Shown here piece by piece: positions 1 through 7,314 of a stretch of DNA of 64,000 nucleotides (positions are counted from its first letter, which is position 1; each line of letters begins with the position of its first letter). The stretch comes from Ruania alba (GTDB taxonomy: Bacteria; Actinomycetota; Actinomycetes; Actinomycetales; Beutenbergiaceae). Below the pieces are notes generated by a model. The model did not search any database. It saw nothing but the letters and a program-made list of their open reading frames with translations, and was not told the DNA's origin. The stretch is from positions 2,356,001 through 2,420,000 of the forward strand of contig NZ_FNTX01000002.1 of NCBI RefSeq assembly GCF_900105765.1. Direction: 5' to 3'. Made by a program: the position numbers and the translations under genes.

Positions 1-1293
1 GCCCACGTTGACGACTCCCACGCCCGGTACGGCCAGGCCGATCATGGCGGCGAAGGTGGCCATCCGGTGGTCGTGGTAGGTCTCCACGTCTGCCCCGTGC
101 AGGTCGCCCCCGCGGATCCAGACGCCGTCTTCGAGCTCTTCGGCGATCCCGCCGAGCCGGGTGATCTCGGTGACCAATGCGGCAAGCCGGTCCGTCTCGT
201 GACCGCGTAGGTGTGCGATCCCGTGCAGGCGGGACTCGCCGGGGGCGAGGGCTGCGAGAGCAGCGACCGTCGGGGCCAGCTCACCCGCTGCGGAGAGGTC
301 GAGGTCCACAGGTGTGATGCTGCCGGTCCCGTGAACGGTCAGGACGCCGTCGGAGAGTTCCACGGTGCCGCCGAGCCGGGTGAGGATCTCGGGCAACAGG
401 CCACCGGGTTGCGTCGTGGTGGACGGCCAGAACGGCACGCTCACGCTCCCGCCCACGGCCAGGGCGGCACCGAGGAACGGCGCCGCGTTGGACAGGTCCG
501 GTTCGATCAGCACGTCGCCGCCGGAGATTTCGCCAGGCTCCACTCGCCACTTGCCGGGCGCGACGTCATCGACCTCCACGCCACGCTCGCGCAGGACCGC
601 GATCGTCATGTCGATGTGCGGCTGGCTGGGCAGCACCTCACCGACGTGGTGCAGGGTCAGCCCGGCTTCGAACCGGGGCGCGGCGAGCAGCAGGCCGGAG
701 ATGAACTGAGAGGACGTCGACGCGTCGACGTCGATCTCGCTGCCGCGGATCCCTCCGGTGCCGTGGACGGCCACGGGCAAGTACTGCGGCACCGTGTCGG
801 GATCCTGGCGGCCGGTGCTGTCGGTGGCGGAGGGAGCCCTGCCGGACGCCGTCACCGGTACTCCGAGGGCAGCGAGGGCGCGCAGCACGGGGCCCATCGG
901 TCGCACGCGTGCTCCGGGGTCACCGTCAAGGTGCACCGGCCCGTCGGCGAGGGCAGCGATCGGTGGCACGAACCGCATCACGGTTCCCGCGAGGCCGCAG
1001 TCGATACTCACGTCGCCACGTAGGGGACCCGGACGCACCTCGAGGGTGGCACCGTGGTCACTGCTGGAGATCTCGGTGCCGAGCGTGCGCAATGCGCCGA
1101 TCATCAGATCGGCGTCGCGGGAGCGCAATGCCCCGCGGATGGTCGTGGGTTCGGCGGCGATCGCGGCCAGGGGGAGAGCTCTGTTCGTGAGGGACTTCGA
1201 CCCCGGAACGATGACTGTTGCGTCAAGCGGTGCTGCGGCAGTCGGGGCTGGCCAGATGTCGGAGGTGTCGCTGAGAACGGGAGAAGTCGCCAC
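1..1293 (-). CDS. aroA: 3-phosphoshikimate 1-carboxyvinyltransferase (EPSP synthase), 3' end cut by window
   Basis: Transfers enolpyruvate from PEP to shikimate-3-phosphate, the sixth step of the shikimate pathway, in the cytoplasm. The minus frame from a GTG at 1293 is open for 431 codons to the window edge with no stop or frameshift. Near the N-terminus it reads VPGSKSLTNRAL, which holds the family's PEP/S3P-binding Lys, Ser and Arg. Later come LAGTVMRF, the block SQPHIDMTIAVLRERG, and near the visible end DHRMATFAAMIGLAVPGV, the typical C-terminal signature. EPSP synthases are about 430-450 residues, so only a short tail should lie outside. The GTG start fits the N-terminal spacing before WPAP and has a -10-like hexamer six bases upstream, suggesting a leaderless transcript. 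Confidence 0.96.
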   Translation of the reverse strand, partial: MATSPVLSDTSDIWPAPTAAAPLDATVIVPGSKSLTNRALPLAAIAAEPTTIRGALRSRDADLMIGALRTLGTEISSSDHGATLEVRPGPLRGDVSIDCGLAGTVMRFVPPIAALADGPVHLDGDPGARVRPMGPVLRALAALGVPVTASGRAPSATDSTGRQDPDTVPQYLPVAVHGTGGIRGSEIDVDASTSSQFISGLLLAAPRFEAGLTLHHVGEVLPSQPHIDMTIAVLRERGVEVDDVAPGKWRVEPGEISGGDVLIEPDLSNAAPFLGAALAVGGSVSVPFWPSTTTQPGGLLPEILTRLGGTVELSDGVLTVHGTGSITPVDLDLSAAGELAPTVAALAALAPGESRLHGIAHLRGHETDRLAALVTEITRLGGIAEELEDGVWIRGGDLHGADVETYHDHRMATFAAMIGLAVPGVGVVNVG

Positions 1294-1299
1294 GAGGTC

Positions 1300-1305
1300 A
1301 GCCTA
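1300..1305 (-). promoter_or_regulatory. -10 element of aroA, probably leaderless
   Basis: The minus strand reads TAGGCT, then six bases, then the aroA GTG. That spacing would put transcription start on or next to the start codon, and no Shine-Dalgarno sequence is present. No convincing -35 was found. Leaderless genes with TANNNT at this distance are common in actinobacteria; the assignment is inferred from sequence only. Confidence 0.5.
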
Positions 1306-1433
1306 CTGGGCTGGTGGGCGGCGCCGGCTGTCGCTGGTGCGCGATAGCGGTCGACCGCGGGGCTCAATCTGGCTCCCGGACATGCCGAGGCCCCCGCTGA
1401 CGGGTGGTGTCGGCGGGGTTCGGGGTGGGGTGG

Positions 1434-3140
1434 TCAGTCTGGTGGTGGGTCGGTGTGGCCGGGCAGGTTTGGCCGCGGTGGATCAGCGACGCACTCGCTG
1501 TGTGGCTGGTCAGGTCTGCTCTCGGGCGGACCGCTGCCACGGGGGCTGCCCCGTCCGTTTCGTGGCCTATTGCCGGCGGTGGGGATGGGGTAGGTGCCAG
1601 AAGGTGTCACCAGATAATGGACACCATCGGGTGCAGCCCAGTAATACACCCCAGGGGTGATCATCGAATACGACCACCCGGTATGGGTTTTCGCCCGGTG
1701 GTGACGTCGACACAAAGCGGCCATATTCACCGAACTCGTTCGACCACCCTGGTCGTAGGGAACACTATGATCCAGATCGGCAGAACGCGCGGAGCGATTG
1801 CAATAGGGAAACCGGCACCGCCCGTCACGAAGAATGATCCGCTCGCGCAGTGTCGGGCTGGCCTCATACGTGGTGGCATCGGTGTGCCCGGCCAGATCGA
1901 TCACCGGACGCACCAGGATTCGTCCCGCAGTGGCACACCATTGACGAATCTGCTCTTTCGAGACCGGTGATTTGGTGTTTTCGCACCGGCCCACGATCCC
2001 GGACCCGAACACGTTCCCGGCGCCGTCCGCCCCTGCACCGGTGTGGTCGTTGAGGGCGTCGGCGGGCAGGTGGAGGTAGAGCATCACGGTCCGCCCCATC
2101 CCACCAGTAGCACCAGTCGCCCCCTCGATGCTGGGGCCGGTCGTGCCGGTGCCGCCGGTCGTTCCGCCAGCCGGGTCCTCACCCCCGGTCGAACCTCCGT
2201 CCGGGCCCGTCACTCCGCCGCCGTTGCCAGCAGCTCCGCTGCCGGGGGTGGTCTCGGGGATGGGCAGGGTGGTGTGTCCGCGGGCGAGGTCGCCCACGGC
2301 GATGGAGCGGCGCACATTCTCACTGGTGCCGGGCAGGAACCCTGCCAGCGCACGGGCCTGGTCGGACACCGCAGCCTCAAGATCCAACGCGTCAGCAAGG
2401 TCGAGGCCGCCCTCGACCCGCACCACCGACCCCACACCCAATCCCGATCCCGGCGCCGCGGTGGTGCCTGCCTCATCGAGACGGATATCGAAGTGGCGCC
2501 CCTCCAACGCTGCTTGTTCGTCCTTGGCGGCTTGGTCGGGGTCGAAGGTGGCCATCGCCGCACTCACGGTCCGCTCAATCTGCGCGACCGTGCAGGACCC
2601 GATCGTCCAGGCCACCTGGGCGTCCACCCAGGCGGCACCGGCGAACGGGAGCCTCTTGCTCATCCGGGTCACTGTCCGGGCCCGGTGGATGCTGACCTGC
2701 TCGGCCCGTACCCGTTCCCAGAGTTGGGGGAGCCGGTAGGCGAGCTCGACCACCACACCCACATAGGCCAGGGCTGCTTCGTTCGACTGCCCCAACGCAG
2801 TCGCCAACCGGGTGAACTCCAGGTCCGAGACCAACGGGGCACCATCCCCAGCTAGGCGCATCGGCTGCTCCGTCCCCGGCACCCCCGCATACTCGACCGG
2901 TAGTCCGGCATGCTCATCCGGAACCGGTAGGCCTTCGTGTTCGTCCGGGTCGAACATCGGCCCACCCGTCGCGGAGCCCATCGTGGCTGGGTCGATGGCT
3001 CGCTCGCCCACCCAGGCGACCACCAGCTCGGCACGCTCAACATCAACTGCCCGAGCCGTGGTGACGTTCTCCCGCAGGGCAGCCAGCACCGCATTCCCGG
3101 CCGGGGCCGAGAACACGGAACCAGTAGCTGTCGACGTCAT
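1434..3140 (-). CDS. DUF222 / HNH endonuclease signature protein
   Basis: Belongs to the DUF222-HNH family, found in many copies in actinobacterial genomes; its biological role is not established. The N-terminal two thirds match the helical DUF222 type (VVELAYRLPQLWERVRAEQVS region). A Gly/Thr-rich low-complexity linker follows. An HNH nuclease domain lies at about residues 438-489: it opens with a CRFPYC zinc-type cysteine pair, then DLDH, then a C-R-R-H-H motif. The tail is Pro-rich and disordered-looking. The start chosen is the ATG at 3140, because the sequence from there (MTSTATGSVFSAP) is also found in the remnant upstream. The frame stays open to 3212 without homology support. About 568 residues. 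Confidence 0.85.
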   Translation of the reverse strand: MTSTATGSVFSAPAGNAVLAALRENVTTARAVDVERAELVVAWVGERAIDPATMGSATGGPMFDPDEHEGLPVPDEHAGLPVEYAGVPGTEQPMRLAGDGAPLVSDLEFTRLATALGQSNEAALAYVGVVVELAYRLPQLWERVRAEQVSIHRARTVTRMSKRLPFAGAAWVDAQVAWTIGSCTVAQIERTVSAAMATFDPDQAAKDEQAALEGRHFDIRLDEAGTTAAPGSGLGVGSVVRVEGGLDLADALDLEAAVSDQARALAGFLPGTSENVRRSIAVGDLARGHTTLPIPETTPGSGAAGNGGGVTGPDGGSTGGEDPAGGTTGGTGTTGPSIEGATGATGGMGRTVMLYLHLPADALNDHTGAGADGAGNVFGSGIVGRCENTKSPVSKEQIRQWCATAGRILVRPVIDLAGHTDATTYEASPTLRERIILRDGRCRFPYCNRSARSADLDHSVPYDQGGRTSSVNMAALCRRHHRAKTHTGWSYSMITPGVYYWAAPDGVHYLVTPSGTYPIPTAGNRPRNGRGSPRGSGPPESRPDQPHSECVADPPRPNLPGHTDPPPD

Positions 3141-3349
3141 ACCCTTATTCTCCCAGCAGCCACTGACAATGGCCATGCCAAAGGCGACACCTGTGGATAA
3201 GTCCCGCTCCAACGAGAGATGGTGATAGCCCGTCCTGGAAAGCTGACACAGAATCCCTCAGCCAGCGGCTCAGGAATGCTCATCCACGCGGCAGCCAGCT
3301 CGTTCTCAACCAATGCTGAGAATGCGGAACTAGTGGCTGTCAACGTCAT
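3137..3349 (-). pseudogene. Decayed duplicate of the DUF222-HNH 5' end
   Basis: The ATG at 3349 begins MTLTATSSAFSALVENELAAA, which parallels the intact neighbour's MTSTATGSVFSAPAGN at residue level. At DNA level about 32 bases around each start codon agree at roughly 27 positions (3318-3349 against 3109-3140). Similarity fades after about 20 codons, and the frame then runs through intergenic DNA to a stop inside the neighbour's upstream region. It looks like a leftover of a tandem DUF222 gene deleted or recombined down to its 5' tip. Confidence 0.5.
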
Positions 3350-3642
3350 ATTCACATACTTCCTGAGACCACCGACATCGGACCGGTCGACCAGGTCTCC
3401 GTGGACAGCCGGACGCCAGACACGGAAAGCCTGTTCGAGCGCATCGCCTGGAACCGGTCGGTCCGCACACCGCCCCCGTACCGACCCCCCGTTCTCACCC
3501 TCACCCACCTCAGGCAGGACCCGCCGCCTGGCCGGGACCGGCGGTCGCGCTGCCAGCCCGTCGCCGCTCGCGACCTCACCCGAGCACGCGCACCGTCAGA
3601 CTTGCATCACGTCTAGAGTGGCCCGCGGCGAAAGGACCGTGC
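3350..3642. other. Intergenic region upstream of tdk
   Basis: No coding potential was recognised on either strand. A -10-like TAGAGT at 3614-3619 and a Shine-Dalgarno AAAGGA at 3631-3636 precede the tdk start. Nothing else was identified. Confidence 0.5.
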
Positions 3643-4260
3643 GTGGCCAAGCTCTACTTCCGGTACGGAGCGATGAACTCCGGAAAATCCACCAGTCTGC
3701 TGCAGGCTGCGTTCAACTACGAGGAGCGTGGGCAGCGGGTCCTGTTGGCGAAGCCTTCGGTGGACACGAAGGGTGAGGGTGAGGTCATCTCCAGACTCGG
3801 TCTTACCCGCGCTGCGGACTTCCTGGTGCCGCCGGAGGCGTCAGTCCGTGATCTCTTCACCGCGCACGCGGCAGGTCGTGAACCCGGCACACTGGATATC
3901 GACGTCCCGTCCGTGGCGTGCCTGCTGGTGGACGAGGCCCAGTTCCTGACGACTGAGCAGGTGGAGGACCTGTTCCGGATCGCCGTGATCGATGGGGTGC
4001 CCGTGCTCGCCTACGGCATCCGCACGGACTTCCGAACCCGCGCGTTCGCCGGATCCGCGCGGCTGCTGGAGCTCGCGCACTCCCTCGAAGAACTGAAGAC
4101 CATCTGTCGATGTGGTCGAAAGGCGGTGCTCACGACCCGCACGGTGGGTGGGCGCGTGGTCCTGGACGGTGATCAAGTCGCCATCGATGGTCAGCGGGTT
4201 GCCTACGAGGCCAGATGCGGGACCTGCTACCTCGACGCCTCAGGGGACCGACTCGGTTGA
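3643..4260 (+). CDS. tdk: Thymidine kinase (type II)
   Basis: Phosphorylates thymidine to dTMP in the pyrimidine salvage pathway. The 205-residue length is normal for type II bacterial enzymes. The P-loop GAMNSGKST lies at residues 9-17, the DEAQ box with the catalytic Glu98 at 97-100, and the four zinc-site cysteines at 155, 157, 192 and 195. The lasso region before the last cysteine pair is present. Translation starts at GTG 3643, with AAAGGA seven bases upstream. The gene is monocistronic and convergent with the DoxX-like gene. Confidence 0.95.
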   Translation: MAKLYFRYGAMNSGKSTSLLQAAFNYEERGQRVLLAKPSVDTKGEGEVISRLGLTRAADFLVPPEASVRDLFTAHAAGREPGTLDIDVPSVACLLVDEAQFLTTEQVEDLFRIAVIDGVPVLAYGIRTDFRTRAFAGSARLLELAHSLEELKTICRCGRKAVLTTRTVGGRVVLDGDQVAIDGQRVAYEARCGTCYLDASGDRLG

Positions 4261-4282
4261 GTGGTCTGTACTGCTGCGCGGC

Positions 4283-4852
4283 TCAGGACAACGTGGCTTG
4301 TGCAGTGCGCAGCCCGGACTTCAATTCGGCCTTGCCCGCCTTGATCTCCGCCTTGGCGATCCGGAGTTGATCTTCGAGATCGGATTTGACGTCGGAGAGA
4401 TCGGTGCGATGTTCACGCCAGTTCTCCACCTGCCAGGCGAGCGATGGCTTCCCGCGACGGTCCTGCGCGGCGAAGATCAACCCGGCCACCAGAGCGCCGT
4501 TGCGCATGAAGCCGTTCAACTTCTCGCGGCGTTCGGCACCCTTCGCGCTCCAGAACGGGTAACGCACGACGGTCTGCTTCAGCGCCACCACGGCCAGCAC
4601 ACCCGCGGCCAGCCGAGGAGCCTTCCCGGAGGCGAGGAGTGCCCCGGCCGCCACGCTGGTCCCACCCATCACCCGCACCATCGTGGTGCGCTTCTTCGGT
4701 ATCCCGGGCACCTTCTCGGAGACCTTGGCCAGTAGCGGCTCCCACGGTTCGAGCAGGGCAGCATGCTCGTCGGCATTCTTGATCGCATCGATACCGTCCA
4801 CGACGAAGACGGAGGCGAGCAGAGGTCGGGCGATAGCGCGCACGGGATCCAT
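4283..4852 (-). CDS. DoxX family membrane protein
   Basis: A 189-residue membrane protein with hydrophobic segments near residues 5-22, 60-75, 80-95 and 118-135, arranged as in the DoxX/DoxD family. The family motif of an early 'RPLLASVFVVDGIDAI' helix followed by 'PWEPLLAKVS' is recognisable. The C-terminal 55 residues are charged and probably form a cytoplasmic coiled coil (EDQLRIAKAEIKAGKAELK). DoxX proteins have been linked to oxidative-stress membrane complexes in mycobacteria; here the divergent neighbour is the oxidative-stress sigma factor sigR. No substrate can be assigned. Confidence 0.8.
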   Translation of the reverse strand: MDPVRAIARPLLASVFVVDGIDAIKNADEHAALLEPWEPLLAKVSEKVPGIPKKRTTMVRVMGGTSVAAGALLASGKAPRLAAGVLAVVALKQTVVRYPFWSAKGAERREKLNGFMRNGALVAGLIFAAQDRRGKPSLAWQVENWREHRTDLSDVKSDLEDQLRIAKAEIKAGKAELKSGLRTAQATLS

Positions 4853-4937
4853 GCGTCATTGCTACCGCAGATCCGGCTTGGGTGCGAGCCCATCAGTGCA
4901 CCTGTGTCGTCCGGAGTGACATGCCACACTGCCGGGT

Positions 4938-4963
4938 GGAATGTCTGAGCGAGTGGAGGCGTT
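4938..4963 (+). promoter_or_regulatory. SigR-type (thiol-oxidative-stress sigma factor) autoregulatory promoter
   Basis: GGAAT at 4938-4942, exactly 18 bases, then GTT at 4961-4963. This matches the known SigR/SigH-type consensus GGAAY-N18/19-GTT. It lies 155 bases upstream of the short sigR start and about 10 bases upstream of an in-frame GTG at 4973, so the predicted transcript would begin at or near that GTG. Autoregulation of sigR through such a promoter is established in Streptomyces; here it is inferred from the match. Confidence 0.7.
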
Positions 4964-5105
4964 GCGCACAACGTGAGTGCAGCAACCCTTCCCGCGACCT
5001 CGAATCCCGTCCGCGGCCGCGATCGGCGGACCTCCAACACCCCGACACGCCCGCCCAGTCAGCCCTCCCGCGACCGTGCGGTGATGCGCCGCGCCGTGCG
5101 CCCAC

Positions 5106-5111
5106 TAGGCT
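5106..5111 (+). promoter_or_regulatory. -10 element of the proximal sigR promoter
   Basis: TAGGCT lies five bases before GTG 5117 and eight bases before ATG 5120. A transcript from this element would be essentially leaderless and encode the short SigR. The same hexamer stands in front of aroA, kgd and the atp operon. No clear -35 was identified. Confidence 0.45.
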
Positions 5112-5119
5112 CACAGGTG

Positions 5120-5740
5120 ATGACTGACTTCAACGATCGGGCACCGCAGGCCGAGAGCGTGGCCGAGCGGGAACGGCGGTTCGAGGATGACGCGATGCCG
5201 TACCTCGACCAGCTCTATGGCGCCGCCCTGCGGATGACCCGCAATCCGGCCGATGCCGAAGACCTGGTGCAGGAGACCTTCGCCAAGGCCTATGCGGCTT
5301 TCGCGCAGTACAAGCCAGGGACCAACTTGAAGGCGTGGCTGTACCGGATCCTCACCAACACGTTCATCAACACCTACCGCAAGAAGCAGCGCACGCCGCA
5401 GCAGTCGGACTCGGACCAGGTGGAGGACTGGCAGATCCACCGTGCCGCCTCGCACACGTCCACGGGGCTGCGCTCGGCAGAGACCGAGGCCCTGGATGCA
5501 CTGGGCAGTTCAGAGGTCAAGGAGGCGTTGGCGGAACTGGGAGAGGACTTCCGCCTCGCGGTCTACCTCGCTGACGTGGAGGGCTTCGCATACAAGGAGA
5601 TCGCCGAGATCATGGATACTCCGATCGGGACGGTGATGTCCCGGTTGCACCGTGGTCGTGCCCAGCTGCGTCAGCTGCTCGCCGAGCACGCGCGCTCGCT
5701 CGGGATCAAGGTCAGCGCCGACAAGGAAGTACGGACATGA
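5120..5740 (+). CDS. sigR: ECF sigma factor SigR/SigH (thiol-oxidative stress)
   Basis: Group IV sigma factor that directs RNA polymerase to thiol-oxidative-stress promoters. The short form is 206 residues. Region 2 contains [17 protein letters not shown] and the [15 protein letters not shown] block. Region 4 is [26 protein letters not shown], a helix-turn-helix. rsrA follows with a 4-base ATGA overlap, the arrangement of Streptomyces sigR-rsrA. The ATG at 5120 gives the usual N-terminus (MTDFNDR). The frame remains open upstream to GTG 4973, which would add 49 Arg/Pro-rich residues. Because a SigR-type promoter ends just before that GTG, an extended isoform is plausible. Confidence 0.93.
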   Translation: MTDFNDRAPQAESVAERERRFEDDAMPYLDQLYGAALRMTRNPADAEDLVQETFAKAYAAFAQYKPGTNLKAWLYRILTNTFINTYRKKQRTPQQSDSDQVEDWQIHRAASHTSTGLRSAETEALDALGSSEVKEALAELGEDFRLAVYLADVEGFAYKEIAEIMDTPIGTVMSRLHRGRAQLRQLLAEHARSLGIKVSADKEVRT

Positions 5741-6000
5741 ACACCGAACGTGGGCACGAGTGCCAGTGCGAAGAGGCGCTGGAACACTTGTACGAGTATA
5801 TCGACGCGGAGATGACCCAGCTGGAGTTGGACCGCTTGCGCGCCCATATCGCCGAGTGCGCTACCTGCCTCGAAGCGGTGAGCCGGGAGCGGGAAGTGCG
5901 AGTGATCCTGCGTAAGTCCTGCGTGGAGGTCGCACCGGATGAGTTGCGGATGCGGGTGCGCACGCAACTGACTCTGCTGCGGGAGAGTCGTCGCGCCTGA
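5737..6000 (+). CDS. rsrA: Zinc-binding anti-sigma factor RsrA
   Basis: Redox-sensing anti-sigma factor of the ZAS family. In the reduced state it binds zinc and sequesters SigR; oxidation forms disulfides and releases the sigma factor. The 87-residue protein carries Cys11 and the H-x3-C-x2-C motif His37/Cys41/Cys44 at the same numbering as Streptomyces RsrA, plus Cys62 near the C-terminal cysteine region. It overlaps the sigR stop codon (ATGA), so the two proteins should be made in a coupled ratio. A strong terminator follows. Confidence 0.93.
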   Translation: MNTERGHECQCEEALEHLYEYIDAEMTQLELDRLRAHIAECATCLEAVSREREVRVILRKSCVEVAPDELRMRVRTQLTLLRESRRA

Positions 6001-6018
6001 CTCCAGGACGAACGACGA

Positions 6019-6050
6019 ACGCCGGGCCCACCTCACGGTGGACCCGGCGT
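6019..6050. terminator. Bidirectional intrinsic-type hairpin between rsrA and bL37
   Basis: A 14-base arm (ACGCCGGGCCCACC), a 4-base loop and a complementary arm form a stem with one imperfect pair. That pair is C-A on the plus transcript and a G-U wobble on the minus transcript. It sits between the convergent rsrA (ends 6000) and bL37 (ends 6071). There is no clear U-tract, as is usual in actinobacteria. Confidence 0.7.
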
Positions 6051-6070
6051 GTCGCTGCGTTCCAGCTCGG

Positions 6071-6145
6071 TCAGGAGTTGGGGCGCTTGCCGTGGTTGGC
6101 GGCGCCGTGACGGCGCGCCTTGCGCTTGCGTCCGCGCTTGCTCAT
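6071..6145 (-). CDS. 50S ribosomal protein bL37 (actinobacteria-specific, 24 aa)
   Basis: The minus strand from the ATG at 6145 encodes a 24-residue, extremely basic peptide beginning MSKRGRKRKARRHG and ending NHGKRPNS. This matches the very small ribosomal protein bL37 found in mycobacterial and other actinobacterial 50S subunits (also annotated as AURKAIP1/COX24-domain protein). It is too short for many gene callers. A purine-rich GAGGAGC lies upstream of the ATG. It is convergent with rsrA. Confidence 0.92.
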   Translation of the reverse strand: MSKRGRKRKARRHGAANHGKRPNS

Positions 6146-6235
6146 CGCAGCTCCTCGGGTTCGGGTGATCAGGGCCGTCGTCCATCATCCCACATTCGCC
6201 CCTGCACTCAGAGCGCGTCCGACCTTCGGGGATCG

Positions 6236-6241
6236 TACGCT
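6236..6241 (+). promoter_or_regulatory. -10 element of the quinone-oxidoreductase-like gene, probably leaderless
   Basis: TACGCT is followed by six bases and the ATG at 6248. No Shine-Dalgarno sequence is present, so the mRNA probably begins at the start codon. Confidence 0.45.
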
Positions 6242-6247
6242 TAACGG

Positions 6248-7219
6248 ATGCGTGCGATCTACGCAGCTCGACAGGATGCAGCCGCCCCGCTGACGGGTCT
6301 GGAGGTGGGGGACCTGCCCGAACCGGCCCCGCCGACGGGATGGGTGCCCGTACAGGTGCGTGCCGCCGCCCTGAACCATCACGACCTGTGGAGCCTGCGC
6401 GGCGTCGGCCTGCGTGGCGAACAGTTGCCGATGATCCTTGGTACCGATGCGGTCGGCACTGATCCCGATGGCCGCCAGGTGCTCGTCCACGCCGTCATCT
6501 CGTCCACGGACTGGGTGGGGGAGGAGACGCTCGACCCTCGCCGCACGTTGCTCTCGGAGAAGCACCCTGGCACGCTCGCCGAACGTGTCTGGGTGCCGGC
6601 CCGCAACCTGATCCCGGTACCGCACTCGCTCTCAGCGGCCGAGGCCGCTTGCCTGCCGACGGCGTACCTCACCGCATTCCGGATGGTGGTGCACGAGGCG
6701 CAGGTGCGCCCAGGTCAGCGGGTGCTCGTGCAGGGCGCTGGGGGAGGAGTCGCGACGGCGGCCGTCCAGCTGGCGCTGGCTGCGGGCGCCCAGGTGGTGG
6801 TCACCTCCAGGACTGAGGCCAAGCTCGAGCGAGCCCGCATCCTGGGTGCGCACGAGGCGGTGCCGACCGGCACCCGGGTGAATCCGGTGGACGCGGTGAT
6901 CGAGACGGTCGGTGCTGCCACCTGGGAGCACTCGCTGCGGTCTCTGCGTCCGGGCGGCGTGGTGGTCGTGGCGGGTGCCACCAGCGGGCCCGACCCGTCG
7001 GCGGACCTGAATCGAGTGTTCTTCCGCAGCCTGCGGATCCTGGGCAGCACGATGGGCACGGCAGCCCAGCTGGCTGAGCTGGCGGCGATGGTGGAGACCA
7101 CCGGTGTGCGGCCGGTGATCGACTCCGAGCACGACCTCGGTAGCGAGGCTGGGGTGCGTGCCGCGTTCGAGCGGCTCGACTCCGGTGCAGCATTCGGGAA
7201 GGTGGTGCTGACGACCTGA
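6248..7219 (+). CDS. MDR-superfamily zinc-type/quinone oxidoreductase
   Basis: A 323-residue medium-chain dehydrogenase/reductase. The N-terminal GroES-like fold has AAALNHHDLWSLRG, where zinc alcohol dehydrogenases have their catalytic Cys. That Cys is replaced by His, and no structural four-Cys zinc lobe is seen, which favours a quinone-reductase-like enzyme. The nucleotide-binding segment reads VQGAGGGVATAAVQLA at about residues 159-174, followed by VVVTSRTEAKLE. NADPH preference is likely but not proven. The substrate is unknown. It stands alone between bL37 (divergent) and the NSS transporter. Confidence 0.85.
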   Translation: MRAIYAARQDAAAPLTGLEVGDLPEPAPPTGWVPVQVRAAALNHHDLWSLRGVGLRGEQLPMILGTDAVGTDPDGRQVLVHAVISSTDWVGEETLDPRRTLLSEKHPGTLAERVWVPARNLIPVPHSLSAAEAACLPTAYLTAFRMVVHEAQVRPGQRVLVQGAGGGVATAAVQLALAAGAQVVVTSRTEAKLERARILGAHEAVPTGTRVNPVDAVIETVGAATWEHSLRSLRPGGVVVVAGATSGPDPSADLNRVFFRSLRILGSTMGTAAQLAELAAMVETTGVRPVIDSEHDLGSEAGVRAAFERLDSGAAFGKVVLTT

Positions 7220-7314
7220 GTGTTTCGCGTGACCTGCGGGTGTGTAGAGCGCTACGGTGTGAGGCACTTCACTGAGCGCTGAGGTGCCGAGGTGAGACCA
7301 CGAAGGGGCAGAGC

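Noticed and set aside
6248-7219. Zinc-dependent alcohol dehydrogenase
   Set aside because: The catalytic zinc Cys is His and the four structural-zinc cysteines are missing, so a quinone-reductase-type MDR enzyme is more likely.
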